From NCBI RefSeq assembly GCF_023023025.1, contig NZ_CP095481.1, forward strand, positions 8,755,001-8,819,000: 64,000 nt of DNA, read 5' to 3'. Every line of letters starts with the position of its first letter. Position 1 is the first letter of the stretch. Both the position numbers and the translations under genes were made by a program. Positions 22,484 to 30,853 of this stretch are shown here, piece by piece. Under the pieces are notes generated by a model. The model worked only from the letters and a program-made list of their open reading frames with translations. It did not search any database and had not been told where the DNA came from. The DNA is from Amycolatopsis sp. WQ 127309 (GTDB lineage: Bacteria; Actinomycetota; Actinomycetes; Mycobacteriales; Pseudonocardiaceae).

Positions 22484-25041
22484 GGTTTGACGAGCTTGCG
22501 GAACCGTTCGCGGCGCTCGTCGGACGACGAGCCGTCGGCGATGTCGTCGTCGAACCACGAACACAGGGCGCCCCAGAGGTCCGCGCGGGCCGCGAAGTCG
22601 TCCTGGGTCTGCTCGACTTCGGCGATGTCGGCCACCAGCTGGTCGAGGCGCAGGTCGCAGAGGCGGACGTACTCGCGGACGACGATGTTCGCGTCCATCC
22701 CCGTCCGGCCCTTCGCGCCCGCCGCGCCGCGCAGCTGGGCGTGCAGGCGTTCCTCGTTGTACAGCGGGAAACCGCTGATGGCGCCCGGGTACGCGCAGTC
22801 GGCCGACCACTCGCGGAACGCGCTGATCGCCTGGTAGCGCGTGTACCAGTCCTGCTTCCCGGTGGCCAGGTCCGCCAGCCGGCGCCAGGCGTCGCGGTCG
22901 GTGGACCGCCAGCGGTCGAGCACCCGGCCGTCCTGGACCGGGGCCGGGTCGAGGGCCCGCAGCCGCCAGAAGTGCGCGCGGCAGCTGGCGATCTCGCAGA
23001 CGAGCCGGCGGACGTAGCTGACCTGTTCCCAGACGTGCGCGCGCTGCGGGCGCAGCGGCGCCGCGCGGTCCGGCGAGAAGGTGACCATCTCGAACACGCG
23101 GAACAGCTCGTGCCCGCGCAACGCGGCGAGGTCGGGGTCCTCCCCCATCACCCAGGACCGGCGCTCGGGCAACCGTCCACTGTGGCTGATCGTGGCGGCG
23201 TGGTAGAGCTCGCGGACGGCGCGGCGGGCCACCTCGTCGCGCGTTTCCCCGGTCAGGCGCGGGTTCCGGGCGCGGTCACGCAGGTCGCGCTCGCCGCGCG
23301 GGCCGACTTCGAGCATCGCGACGGCGTACACGCTCGCCGCGTTGTAGCACTCTTCCCACGACTTGCGCGGCCCCGCCGCTTCGACGGTGTCGTCGAGCGC
23401 CTGCGGGTCCGGCGGCCAGCGCCGGTCCGGGCAGACGTCGGCCAGCTTGACGCGGCTGCCGGGGTAGGCCGGGCGGGGTTCGGGGACGGCGCCGGACATC
23501 GGCTCGACGTCCGCCATCGCCCGCCGCAGCACCGCCCAGACCAGCGAGAGGTCGAGCGCGCGGTTGGTGAGCTGCTCCCAGCTGCGGCGCCAGCGCCTGC
23601 CGAAGTTGCGGTAGTCCGCGACGAGCCGCTCGATCTCGTACTGCGACAGCGCGCAGAAGTACGACCGCATCTCGGCGGCGCGCTGGTTGTACTCCGCGAG
23701 CTGCTCGAGCGTCGCGTCCTGGACGACCAGCTCCGGCACCGACACGCGCATCACGCGCCGGTGCAGTTCGAGCCGCTTCTCCCGCGGGATCGCGTACGGC
23801 CGGGTCCGGACGTCGAGCTCGACGTAGCGGCGGAACCGCAGCTCCAGCGCGGCCCGCAGTTCCGCGCGGCGCAGCGCCCGGGCGTCACCGGGGACTCCCG
23901 CGGTGGTCCGGCGGACCCACCACGAGCCGGCGACCGAGTCGCCGTGGCCGAGGACCAGTGCGTGCCGGTAGCGGGCGATCAGCAGCGCGACGTCGCGGCT
24001 GCGGCCGGCGTGACGCGGCTGGCGGGCGAAGTCCTCGCCGATCCACCACCGGGCCAGCTTCGGCTTTCCCCTGCTGCACAGGGTGATCACGTCGTCGTAG
24101 GTGGCGAGCGCGTCGAGGTGCAGGTCCAGCTGCTCCTGCAGGGCGGCGATCTCGAGTCTGATGTAGACGTTCGACGGGTCGAGGCTGAGCGCGCGGTAGT
24201 ACTCGGCGAGGGCCTCGTCGTAGCGGCGGTAGGTGATGAAGTGGTTGGCGCGCTGGTAGGCGTCGAACAGCTCGTACGGGATCTTCGCGTCGCGCCAGGC
24301 GGCCCAGTGGATGTTCGTGCGGACGTAGGCGCTGCGCGGGATGACCAGCGCGGCGACGGCGTTGGCCGCCCGGTGCAGCACGCGCGGCCAGCTCTCGTCC
24401 TCGATCACCAGCGGGCTGGCGGCGAAGCGCGGGCACCGCACGAGCTCCAGGATCAGCTGGTAGCGGCCGGAGGTGTTGCCGGGCCGGACGGTGCCGGTGA
24501 CGGTGAACGCGGCGGGCGGCTGCGCGAGCCGGATCAGCTTGGTCGCGGCCTTCCACCAGCCGTCCGCGGACTCGCCGGCGTTCTCGACGATCTGGATGAA
24601 GTCGTAAGAACCGCCGACGCCGGGCACGGAAGTCGGGGTGTAGAGCCGGGAATCGTTCAGGATCCGCTTGAAGGCGGCGGTCAGCTCGACGGCGGAGTCG
24701 ATCTCCCGGTCGTGGCTGGCGTCCGGCCGCTCGTCGGCGAAGAGGCGGATGTCGATCTGGTTGGCCCGGAACGCCGCGGCTTCGAGCCGGGCCTTGCCGG
24801 TGAAGTACAGCGTCAGGACGGCCGAGATGACGACCACCGACGTCTGCAGGACGGTCCAGGTGATGACGCTCGCGACCTTCGGGTCGCGGATGAACGTCAG
24901 CTCCTGGAAGAAGGGGAGGTACGGCACGATCGCGAAACCGGCCGCGACGAGGCCCGCCGCCACCGCCGCGAGCCACCACCTGATCCGGTGTGCTTCCGGA
25001 AGTTCCGCTTGATCGAACCCGCCGTGTCGTTGCCCGGCCAC
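22480..25041 (-). CDS. Large two-helix membrane protein with TPR-like region, unknown function
   Basis: An 853-residue protein I do not recognise. Residues about 20-43 (WWLAAVAAGLVAAGFAIV) and 57-80 (ITWTVLQTSVVVISAVLTLYF) are membrane helices. The remainder is cytosolic. Residues about 270-340 look like tetratricopeptide helices (YELFDAYQRANHFITYRRYDEALAEYY and SLDPSNVYIRLEIAALQEQL patterns). The C-terminal half is Arg/Trp-rich and helical. GTG 25041 is chosen because GAGGGGG stands ten bases upstream and the extension to 25137 looks unselected. It starts about 100 bases after an APH-fold kinase gene on the same strand. A scaffold or sensing role is possible but not shown. Confidence 0.7.
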   Translation of the reverse strand: MAGQRHGGFDQAELPEAHRIRWWLAAVAAGLVAAGFAIVPYLPFFQELTFIRDPKVASVITWTVLQTSVVVISAVLTLYFTGKARLEAAAFRANQIDIRLFADERPDASHDREIDSAVELTAAFKRILNDSRLYTPTSVPGVGGSYDFIQIVENAGESADGWWKAATKLIRLAQPPAAFTVTGTVRPGNTSGRYQLILELVRCPRFAASPLVIEDESWPRVLHRAANAVAALVIPRSAYVRTNIHWAAWRDAKIPYELFDAYQRANHFITYRRYDEALAEYYRALSLDPSNVYIRLEIAALQEQLDLHLDALATYDDVITLCSRGKPKLARWWIGEDFARQPRHAGRSRDVALLIARYRHALVLGHGDSVAGSWWVRRTTAGVPGDARALRRAELRAALELRFRRYVELDVRTRPYAIPREKRLELHRRVMRVSVPELVVQDATLEQLAEYNQRAAEMRSYFCALSQYEIERLVADYRNFGRRWRRSWEQLTNRALDLSLVWAVLRRAMADVEPMSGAVPEPRPAYPGSRVKLADVCPDRRWPPDPQALDDTVEAAGPRKSWEECYNAASVYAVAMLEVGPRGERDLRDRARNPRLTGETRDEVARRAVRELYHAATISHSGRLPERRSWVMGEDPDLAALRGHELFRVFEMVTFSPDRAAPLRPQRAHVWEQVSYVRRLVCEIASCRAHFWRLRALDPAPVQDGRVLDRWRSTDRDAWRRLADLATGKQDWYTRYQAISAFREWSADCAYPGAISGFPLYNEERLHAQLRGAAGAKGRTGMDANIVVREYVRLCDLRLDQLVADIAEVEQTQDDFAARADLWGALCSWFDDDIADGSSSDERRERFRKLVKP

Positions 25042-25141
25042 CCGTCGACCACCCCCTCGTGTCAGATTACTCGCCCAGGGGGTGCGTTTCGTTACGGCCC
25101 GTGATCTGCGATTTCCACGATGACCGCGGCGTGGCACCGTC

Positions 25142-26068
25142 TCATCGGGACGCCGACGCGTGGTCGGCCACCAGCTCGTCCAGCCGCCGGCGCGCCGCGG
25201 CCACCCGCGCCGGATCCGGGCCGGTCAGCTCCGCCCGCGACGGCAACACCGCGGTCAGGCCCCAGGCGCGGCCGCGGGCCCACGTCGCGTCGTCGACGTC
25301 GAGGGCCTCGCGGAACTCGGCGCGGCCGTCGGCGGACAGGACCGACCACGCGGCGATCAGGTCGCACGCCGGGTCGCCCACCGCCAGGGTGCCGAAGTCG
25401 ATCACCGCGCTCAGGCGGCCGTTGCGGGACAGCAGGTTCGCCGGGGCCGGGTCGCCGTGGACCCAGACCGGCGCGCCCGCCCACGGCGCCACCGCGCGGG
25501 CCGTTTCCCAGACCGCGGCCACCGCGTCGAGGTCGACCAGGCCCGCCAGGGCTTCGATGCGCGGGGCCAGCCGGGCCGGCGCGATCGCCGAGTCGCGTTC
25601 GTCGGTCGTCGAGACGCCGCGGAAGCCGTTGCTCCACTGCGGCGGCGGGCCGCCGGTGGCGTCCGCGCCGCGCAACGCCGTGAAGAACGCGGCGAGGTCG
25701 GCCGCGACGCCGTCGACGCGGTCCGGGTCGACGGCTTCGCCCGGCAGCCAGCGGTAGACCGACCACGGGAACGGGTAGCCCGCGCCCGGTTTCCCCTCGG
25801 CCAGCGGGACCGGGACCGGGAAAGGCAGCTGCGGCGCCAGTTTCGGCAGCCACTCCTGTTCGCGCGTCACCTGCCCGGTCCACCGCGCGAACCGCGGCAG
25901 CCGCACCGACATGTCCGGCCCGAGGCGGTAGGTCGCGTTGTCGACGCCCTGGGCCGGCGCCGGCTCCACCGCGAGTCCCGCCCAGCGCGGGAACTGCGTC
26001 TCGACGAGGCGGCGGACCACGGCGGCCGTGATCGTCGCTTCAGCCGAGGAAAGATCACCGGTGACCAC
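25142..26068 (-). CDS. Aminoglycoside phosphotransferase (APH)-fold kinase
   Basis: A 308-residue kinase-like protein. The N-lobe has GVDNATYRLG and a hinge WSVYRWLPGEAV. The catalytic loop is VHGDPAPANLL (HGDxxxxN) and the magnesium motif is VIDFGTLAVGDPACDL. These are the APH family marks. Members phosphorylate aminoglycosides, macrolides, homoserine, sugars or choline; a genuine resistance role cannot be concluded. GTG 26068 was chosen for the GGGGGA eight bases upstream. A longer frame to 26125 exists. It may be co-transcribed with the large membrane protein. Confidence 0.85.
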   Translation of the reverse strand: MVTGDLSSAEATITAAVVRRLVETQFPRWAGLAVEPAPAQGVDNATYRLGPDMSVRLPRFARWTGQVTREQEWLPKLAPQLPFPVPVPLAEGKPGAGYPFPWSVYRWLPGEAVDPDRVDGVAADLAAFFTALRGADATGGPPPQWSNGFRGVSTTDERDSAIAPARLAPRIEALAGLVDLDAVAAVWETARAVAPWAGAPVWVHGDPAPANLLSRNGRLSAVIDFGTLAVGDPACDLIAAWSVLSADGRAEFREALDVDDATWARGRAWGLTAVLPSRAELTGPDPARVAAARRRLDELVADHASASR

Positions 26069-26260
26069 TAAGGACGTCCCCCATTCGGCAAGCCCGGCCG
26101 GGGTATGGCGGGCACGGCCGATCACAGCGGGTACCCGTGCGCCCTGTCCAGCGAATTTGGCGGCAGTGGTTCACGAAGATCGAGTGCAGTACGATGACGA
26201 TTAACGGCTGAGCCGGGCTCGTCCGCGGCTCTCCGCAGCCCCGAGGAAAGGTGTGCCGCG

Positions 26261-26635
26261 ATGGTTCCCGAACCACGATCGGCCGACCACGAACTCGCCA
26301 CCGCCTGGGTGGACGCCCACGGCAGGCTCTCGATCGACGTCCACCACCCCCGGCCGCGCACCGTGCTCGTGCGGGTGGCCGGCGAGATCGACCTGAGCAC
26401 CGCGCGCAAGCTCGACGAGGTGCTGCAGTCCCGCGTGGCCCCGGAGATCGACGAGGTGATCGTCGACCTAGGCGACATCACGTTCTTCTCGATCGCCGGG
26501 CTGAACTCGCTCATGCGGGCCCAGCTCCTCGCCGACACCGCGGGCGCTCGCCTCACGATCGACGCCGAGGGCTCGCACGCCGTCCGGCGGCTGTTCGCCC
26601 TGCTGCCGACGGAAAGCCTCTCGTCAGCCCGGTGA
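26261..26635 (+). CDS. Stand-alone STAS-domain protein with altered phosphorylation loop
   Basis: A 124-residue RsbV-like protein (VLVRVAGEIDLSTARKL, VIVDLGDITFFSIAGLNSLM). The loop is FFSIAG where canonical antagonists have DSSG. The first Ser position is kept one place earlier, and the usual phosphoserine position is Ala. It may therefore be a constitutive antagonist, or be phosphorylated at the remaining Ser. GAGGAAAGG precedes the ATG. It stands alone, convergent with rraA, with no kinase or sigma factor beside it. It could work with the operon at 7-11 kb. Confidence 0.85.
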   Translation: MVPEPRSADHELATAWVDAHGRLSIDVHHPRPRTVLVRVAGEIDLSTARKLDEVLQSRVAPEIDEVIVDLGDITFFSIAGLNSLMRAQLLADTAGARLTIDAEGSHAVRRLFALLPTESLSSAR

Positions 26636-26636
26636 G

Positions 26637-27338
26637 TCACTCCTCGATCGCACCGCCGACGGCGCGCAGGTGCGCGCGGAAGGACAGCGCCGGGTCCGTT
26701 GCCCGCGCGGCGAGGAAGTCCGCGAACCGGACCTGCTCCCGCAGCGACTCCCCCGCCCGGATCCGGTCGGCCTGACGGCGTTCGGTGTCGCGGATCCCTT
26801 CGGCGAGGGTGAACAGCTCCTCCGCCCGCTCCGCCGGGACGAACAGGACGCCGTCGTCGTCGCCCAGCACCAGGTCCGACGGCCCGATCCGCCACACACC
26901 GACGATCGCCTCGGCCAGCCCGCCGTCCACGCGGGGCCCGACGCTCAGCGGCCCGGTCGGGAGCGAGCCGAGGCTGAACACGGGCAGGCCGATCTCGCGG
27001 ATGTCGGCGGTGTCGCGGTGCAGGCCCCAGATCACCACCCCGGCGAGCCCGGCGGCGCGCGCTTCGAGGACCACGAGGTCGCCGACGCAGCTTTCGTCGA
27101 CGCGGCCGCCGTTGTCGACGACCAGCACGCCACCGGGGACGGCCTGCTCGAACGCCTCCAGGAAGACGTCGACGCTGCCGACGTGCCGGGCCGGGACCGC
27201 CGGCCCGAGCAGGCGGCTGCCCGGCACCACCGCGCGGGTGGGCGCGGGGGCGCAGCGCACGGGCAGCCCGGCGCGGACGCAGGCGTCCGCGAGGTGGGCG
27301 GTGGTCAGCGTCGCGAAGCGCTGCTTGAGATCGTCCAT
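26637..27338 (-). CDS. RraA-family protein (HMG/oxaloacetate aldolase-like)
   Basis: A 233-residue protein with the RraA fold: TTAHLADACVRAGL near the start, GGVLVVDNGGR, CVGDLVVLEARAAGLAGVVI and WGLHRDTADI. The latter corresponds to the GxxRD magnesium/substrate motif of 4-hydroxy-4-methyl-2-oxoglutarate aldolases, while E. coli RraA is an RNase E inhibitor. Retention of Arg-Asp favours a metal-dependent aldolase or decarboxylase. The last 50 residues extend past the usual core. It is followed by nothing on its strand and starts about 30 bases from the stop of cutA. Confidence 0.85.
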   Translation of the reverse strand: MDDLKQRFATLTTAHLADACVRAGLPVRCAPAPTRAVVPGSRLLGPAVPARHVGSVDVFLEAFEQAVPGGVLVVDNGGRVDESCVGDLVVLEARAAGLAGVVIWGLHRDTADIREIGLPVFSLGSLPTGPLSVGPRVDGGLAEAIVGVWRIGPSDLVLGDDDGVLFVPAERAEELFTLAEGIRDTERRQADRIRAGESLREQVRFADFLAARATDPALSFRAHLRAVGGAIEE

Positions 27339-27367
27339 TCCCTGACCCTAGTCAGCGAAAGCCGCGC

Positions 27368-27691
27368 TCAGCCACGGGTTTCCGCGGTCAGCCAGGCCAG
27401 GTAGGCCGCGCTGCCGCCCTCGATCGGCGTGGCGATCACCTCGGGCAGGTCGTAGCGGTGCAGCTGCGCGATCCGCGCGGCGAGCGCGGCCACCCGATCG
27501 GTGGTCGTCTTGATCTCGACACGCCACTCCTGGTCGGTCTGGACCGCGCCCTCCCAGCGGTAGACGCTGGTCACCGGCCCGACGATCTGCGCACACGCGC
27601 CCAGCCGCGCCTCGATCGCCTGCGCGGCCAGCTCACGGGCCGCGGCCTCGGAGTCGGTCGTGGTCGTCACGATCACGTGCTCTGCCACCAT
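27368..27691 (-). CDS. cutA: CutA-like divalent-cation tolerance protein
   Basis: A 107-residue trimeric ferredoxin-like protein: VIVTTTTDSEAAARELA, LGACAQIVGPVTSVYRWEG, EWRVEIKTTTDR and the C-terminal YDLPEVIATPIEGGS. All are conserved CutA1 stretches. CutA was linked to copper tolerance in E. coli, but its biochemical role stays unclear. ATG 27691 fits the family start; the frame continues upstream without selection. It is co-directional with the upstream-located Hsp70 operon but separated by a terminator and a tandem repeat. Confidence 0.92.
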   Translation of the reverse strand: MVAEHVIVTTTTDSEAAARELAAQAIEARLGACAQIVGPVTSVYRWEGAVQTDQEWRVEIKTTTDRVAALAARIAQLHRYDLPEVIATPIEGGSAAYLAWLTAETRG

Positions 27692-27789
27692 GCCCGCGAG
27701 GCTACCGGCGCCGGCTCGTCGCCAGTGCACCGAGCAGCCAGCACCGGGAGCGCGGCGCGCCGACCGATCGGGCCTGGGCTTCCGGCTCA

Positions 27790-27852
27790 TGTGATCAGCA
27801 CGCCGACACGCGTGATTGCGGGGTCGACTCGCGTGATTGGAGGGACGACACG
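27790..27852. repeat. Three tandem 21-bp repeats
   Basis: Three adjacent 21-base units (27790-27810, 27811-27831, 27832-27852) share the frame C/T-GTGAT at the start and CGAC-A/T-CG at the end. Units two and three agree in 17 of 21 positions. The period equals two helical turns, so a protein could bind all units on one face. The array sits in the gap between cutA and the end of the ini-like operon. Confidence 0.7.
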
Positions 27853-27870
27853 CCGCCCGGCGCGGGGCCT

Positions 27871-27911
27871 GGGCGCGGGCCGTGCCCCCCGACGGTGCAC
27901 GGCCCGCGCCC
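27871..27911. terminator. 15-bp perfect hairpin terminator of the ini-like operon
   Basis: GGGCGCGGGCCGTGC (27871-27885) and its exact complement (27897-27911) flank an 11-base loop, 19 bases beyond the Hsp70 stop on the minus strand. Confidence 0.75.
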
Positions 27912-27929
27912 CTCCTGACTCCCCCTGGC

Positions 27930-29594
27930 TCAGGGCGTGGGCTTGGCGCTCGTGGTGGTGGTCCAGCTGGTGGTCGTCGTCGGGGTGGTGGTGGTGTGCG
28001 TCGGCGTTGTGGTCCGCGGCGGGGTCTTGCGGTGCGTTGTGGCCGGCGGGTTCGTGTGCGGTGGGGCCACCGTCGCGTGGGTCGTCTCCGGTGTGTCCGA
28101 CGGCGAGGGGATGCTGACCGGCGTCGGCGTGTCGCTCGTCGATGCCGGCGCCGACGTCAGGTCGCCGGTCGAGCCGCCACCGCCCGAGCTGCTCACCGCC
28201 ACGGCCACCCCGCCGATCGCCACCACCGCGACCGCGCACAGCCCGATCACGACCCCGCGGCGCGACGCGCGGCGTCCCGGGCTCGCGCCTTCGCCCTTGC
28301 CGCGGCCGAGCGCCGGCGGGGGCGCGCCCACACCAGGGGTGGCCATCGCGCGCGTCTCCTCACGCGGTGCGGGCGCCCGCCGGGCGTCGGGTCGCGCCGG
28401 GACACCGGCAGGCGGCGTCCGCGGCACCTCGAGCCCGTTCGGCGGCGTCCGCGGCACCGCGAGGCCGTTCGGTGCCGGTGGCCGGGGCACTCCGGGGAGC
28501 GGCAGCTGGGCCTGCGTCGCCTGCACCAGCCCGGACCGGCCGGACGCCAGCGCCGCGGCGCCGAGCGCGACGCCGTACTTCGGGTGGATGTCGACCGCGG
28601 TCGGGCGGCCCAGCTCGGCCGACACCAGCTGCGACACCAGCGGGATCCGTGACGACCCACCGACGAGCAGCACCGCGCCGAGGTCGGCGGGCCGGAGGTT
28701 CGCCGAGCGCAGCGCGCGGTGCAGCGAACCGATCGTCGCGGTGATCGACGGGCGGATCATCTCCTCGAACTCGCCGCGCGTGAGCCGCACCTCGGTCTGC
28801 ACCGACGGCAGCAGCACCGGCACGGCCGTCTCGGTGTCGGCGGAGAGGGCTTCCTTGGCCAGCACGCACTCCTGGCGCAGCCGCACCACCGCGGCCACCG
28901 CGCCGGGGTCGTCCGGGTCGATCTGCGACAGCTTGCCGTCGAGCGCGCGGTCGACGTGGGCGAACACGGCCTCGTCGAAGTCGACACCGCCGAGGCCTTC
29001 GATGCCCTCGGGGGTGCCGAGGATCTCGAAGCCGCCGCCGCGCTTGCGCAGCACGGTCGCGTCGAACGTACCGCCGCCGAGGTCGTACACCGCGACGACG
29101 GCGCCGTCCTCCAGCCGCTCCTGCGCCGCGTAGTGCGCGGCCGCGGCCTCGGGTTCGGTGATCAGGCCGACGCGGTCGATCCCGGTCAGCTGGGGCACCT
29201 GCTCGAACAGCTCCCGCTTGTACGGGCCCCAGTTCGCCGGGTGCGTCAGCGTGATCCGGTCCGGCCGGCCGCCCTGCTGCCCGGCGACCGTCCGCACGAC
29301 GTGGCCGAGCAGGTGCGCCATCAGCGACGCCACCGAGTGCGGCGCGCCGCCGAGCAGCACCGGCGTCGGGTCGCCGAGGCGCCGCTTGAACTCCCGCGCC
29401 ACCCGGTCCGGCTCGACGGCCGCCCGCCGGTTCGCCGCGTCGCCGACCAGCACGCTGCCGTCCGCCCGCAGCAGCACCACCGACGGGATGGCCGCCGTGC
29501 GGTCGCCGAGTGACACCATCTCGACGTGGCCGGCACCGTCGACGGCGGCGGCCGTGAAGGTCGTGCCGAGGTCGATGCCCAGTCCGTAGCCCAT
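27930..29594 (-). CDS. Hsp70-family ATPase with C-terminal membrane anchor
   Basis: A 554-residue protein. Residues 1-365 are a complete Hsp70 nucleotide-binding domain: GIDLGTTFTAA (phosphate 1), TEPEAAAAHYAA, VYDLGGGTFDATVL (phosphate 2), LVGGSSRIPLVSQL (adenosine). There is no substrate-binding domain. A Pro-rich linker leads to one membrane helix (GVVIGLCAVAVVAIGGVAVAV, about 455-475) and then an 80-residue Ser/Thr/Pro tail, so the ATPase should be cytosolic and the tail outside. Similar non-canonical, membrane-tethered Hsp70 proteins are common in actinobacteria. It is last of the five-gene operon and starts five bases after the preceding stop, so it probably acts on the dynamin or repeat proteins. 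Confidence 0.88.
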   Translation of the reverse strand: MGYGLGIDLGTTFTAAAVDGAGHVEMVSLGDRTAAIPSVVLLRADGSVLVGDAANRRAAVEPDRVAREFKRRLGDPTPVLLGGAPHSVASLMAHLLGHVVRTVAGQQGGRPDRITLTHPANWGPYKRELFEQVPQLTGIDRVGLITEPEAAAAHYAAQERLEDGAVVAVYDLGGGTFDATVLRKRGGGFEILGTPEGIEGLGGVDFDEAVFAHVDRALDGKLSQIDPDDPGAVAAVVRLRQECVLAKEALSADTETAVPVLLPSVQTEVRLTRGEFEEMIRPSITATIGSLHRALRSANLRPADLGAVLLVGGSSRIPLVSQLVSAELGRPTAVDIHPKYGVALGAAALASGRSGLVQATQAQLPLPGVPRPPAPNGLAVPRTPPNGLEVPRTPPAGVPARPDARRAPAPREETRAMATPGVGAPPPALGRGKGEGASPGRRASRRGVVIGLCAVAVVAIGGVAVAVSSSGGGGSTGDLTSAPASTSDTPTPVSIPSPSDTPETTHATVAPPHTNPPATTHRKTPPRTTTPTHTTTTPTTTTSWTTTTSAKPTP

Positions 29595-29599
29595 TGTTG

Positions 29600-30853
29600 T
29601 CAGCCTCCGCCGTCCGCGTGCGCATGGTGATCGAAGTGGTGGTGCTCGTCCGCGTCCGGAACCGGCTGCGGTTCCTCGGGCGGTTGTTCGTGGTCCGGCG
29701 GGCCGGGTGGCTCCAGCGACCGCGGGTCGTGCCGGTCGTGCTCGCCGGGTGGTTCCGGCGGCTCGCCGTCCGTGTCCGCCGGCTCCGGCTCGTGGTGGTG
29801 GTCCTTCGGCGGTTCGAACGGGTGCTCTTCCCGGGGTTCGGGCCGCGAACCGGTCACTTCCCCGGCGTCGTGGTGCGCCCGCTCGGGCTCGGTCGCGAAG
29901 CTCGGCTTCTCCGTCGCGAAGCTCAGCGGCTTCGACGCCGGGTGGTCGGCGAGCGCGGACGACGTCGCCAGCGTCGTCGTCTCGACCGCCACCGGCGCGG
30001 CCTGCGGAGCGTCCACTGTGGACGGCTGACGGCCGAAGGTGACGACCGGCGCCGACGGCGGCCCGGGCACCGACGGCGCGGGAGCGGTGACCGACGTCGT
30101 CACGGACGTGCCGCGGGCCCGGTCGCCGACCGTCTCGGTCTGGTGGATGGTCGGCCCGGCCGGTTCGCCGAAGGGATCCTCGGCGGTCGCCTTCTCGTCG
30201 GCGGTGATCCCGACCTCGATGCCCGGCGGGCCGGTCTCGGCCGCGTCGAGCACGACCGTCTCCTCCTGGAAGACCTCGATGTCGCCGTGCCCCGGCGCGT
30301 CGGGCGTCAGCGCGTAGCTCAGCGAACCCTGGTGCTCGACGCTGATCGTGCCGTCCGGGTTCTCGTGCACCACGATCTCGGCGTCCTGGAAGATGTCGAT
30401 GTCCGTGTCACCGGGGGTGCCGTCGCCGGGCACGACGAGGTGCTGGTGGTCGACGTAGACCTCGTCGTGGCCGTGGTTGTGGACGACGAACCGTTCGGTG
30501 GCGTCGATGACGAAGTTGCCGAACGCGTCCTCGTGGACGTCGATCTGCTCGAACTCCTCGACCGTGGGCAGGTCCGCCAGCGGGGTGCCGTCGGTGGTCT
30601 CCGGGTGCCAGGTCGTGCCGGTCTGCGCCTCGACGGAACCGTCTTCGCCGCGGGTGACGCTGGTCGTCTCCACGTGCGGCACGTACTCGTGGCCGGACGC
30701 GTCTTGCGCGGTCTCGGCCGCGGCCGAGACCGGCTGCGGTGGCGGCGCGCTCGGCGACCCCGGTGTGAGCGCGTTGCCCAGCACCTCGGAGACGGTGGCG
30801 CCGGCGACGGCCGTGACCGCCTTCTTGATCTTCCCCGGCACGTGCTCGCTCAC
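29600..30853 (-). CDS. Acidic, His-rich, largely disordered protein of the ini-like operon
   Basis: A 417-residue protein I cannot assign. Residues 1-30 form a short helix (VPGKIKKAVTAVAGATVSEVL) like the amphipathic start of IniB-type proteins. Residues about 85-215 contain beta-repeat-like stretches (EEFEQIDVHEDAFGNFVI, DIDIFQDAEIVVHENPDG, DIEVFQEETVV). The rest is Pro/Glu/Thr-rich and ends with a cluster of His (EHHHFDHHAHADGGG). The FQ-acidic segments resemble the DIFQNEQ unit of the repeat protein encoded first in the operon. GTG start overlapping the upstream stop (GTGA). No signal peptide or membrane helix. It might be a partner or cap of the repeat protein. Confidence 0.75.
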   Translation of the reverse strand: MSEHVPGKIKKAVTAVAGATVSEVLGNALTPGSPSAPPPQPVSAAAETAQDASGHEYVPHVETTSVTRGEDGSVEAQTGTTWHPETTDGTPLADLPTVEEFEQIDVHEDAFGNFVIDATERFVVHNHGHDEVYVDHQHLVVPGDGTPGDTDIDIFQDAEIVVHENPDGTISVEHQGSLSYALTPDAPGHGDIEVFQEETVVLDAAETGPPGIEVGITADEKATAEDPFGEPAGPTIHQTETVGDRARGTSVTTSVTAPAPSVPGPPSAPVVTFGRQPSTVDAPQAAPVAVETTTLATSSALADHPASKPLSFATEKPSFATEPERAHHDAGEVTGSRPEPREEHPFEPPKDHHHEPEPADTDGEPPEPPGEHDRHDPRSLEPPGPPDHEQPPEEPQPVPDADEHHHFDHHAHADGGG

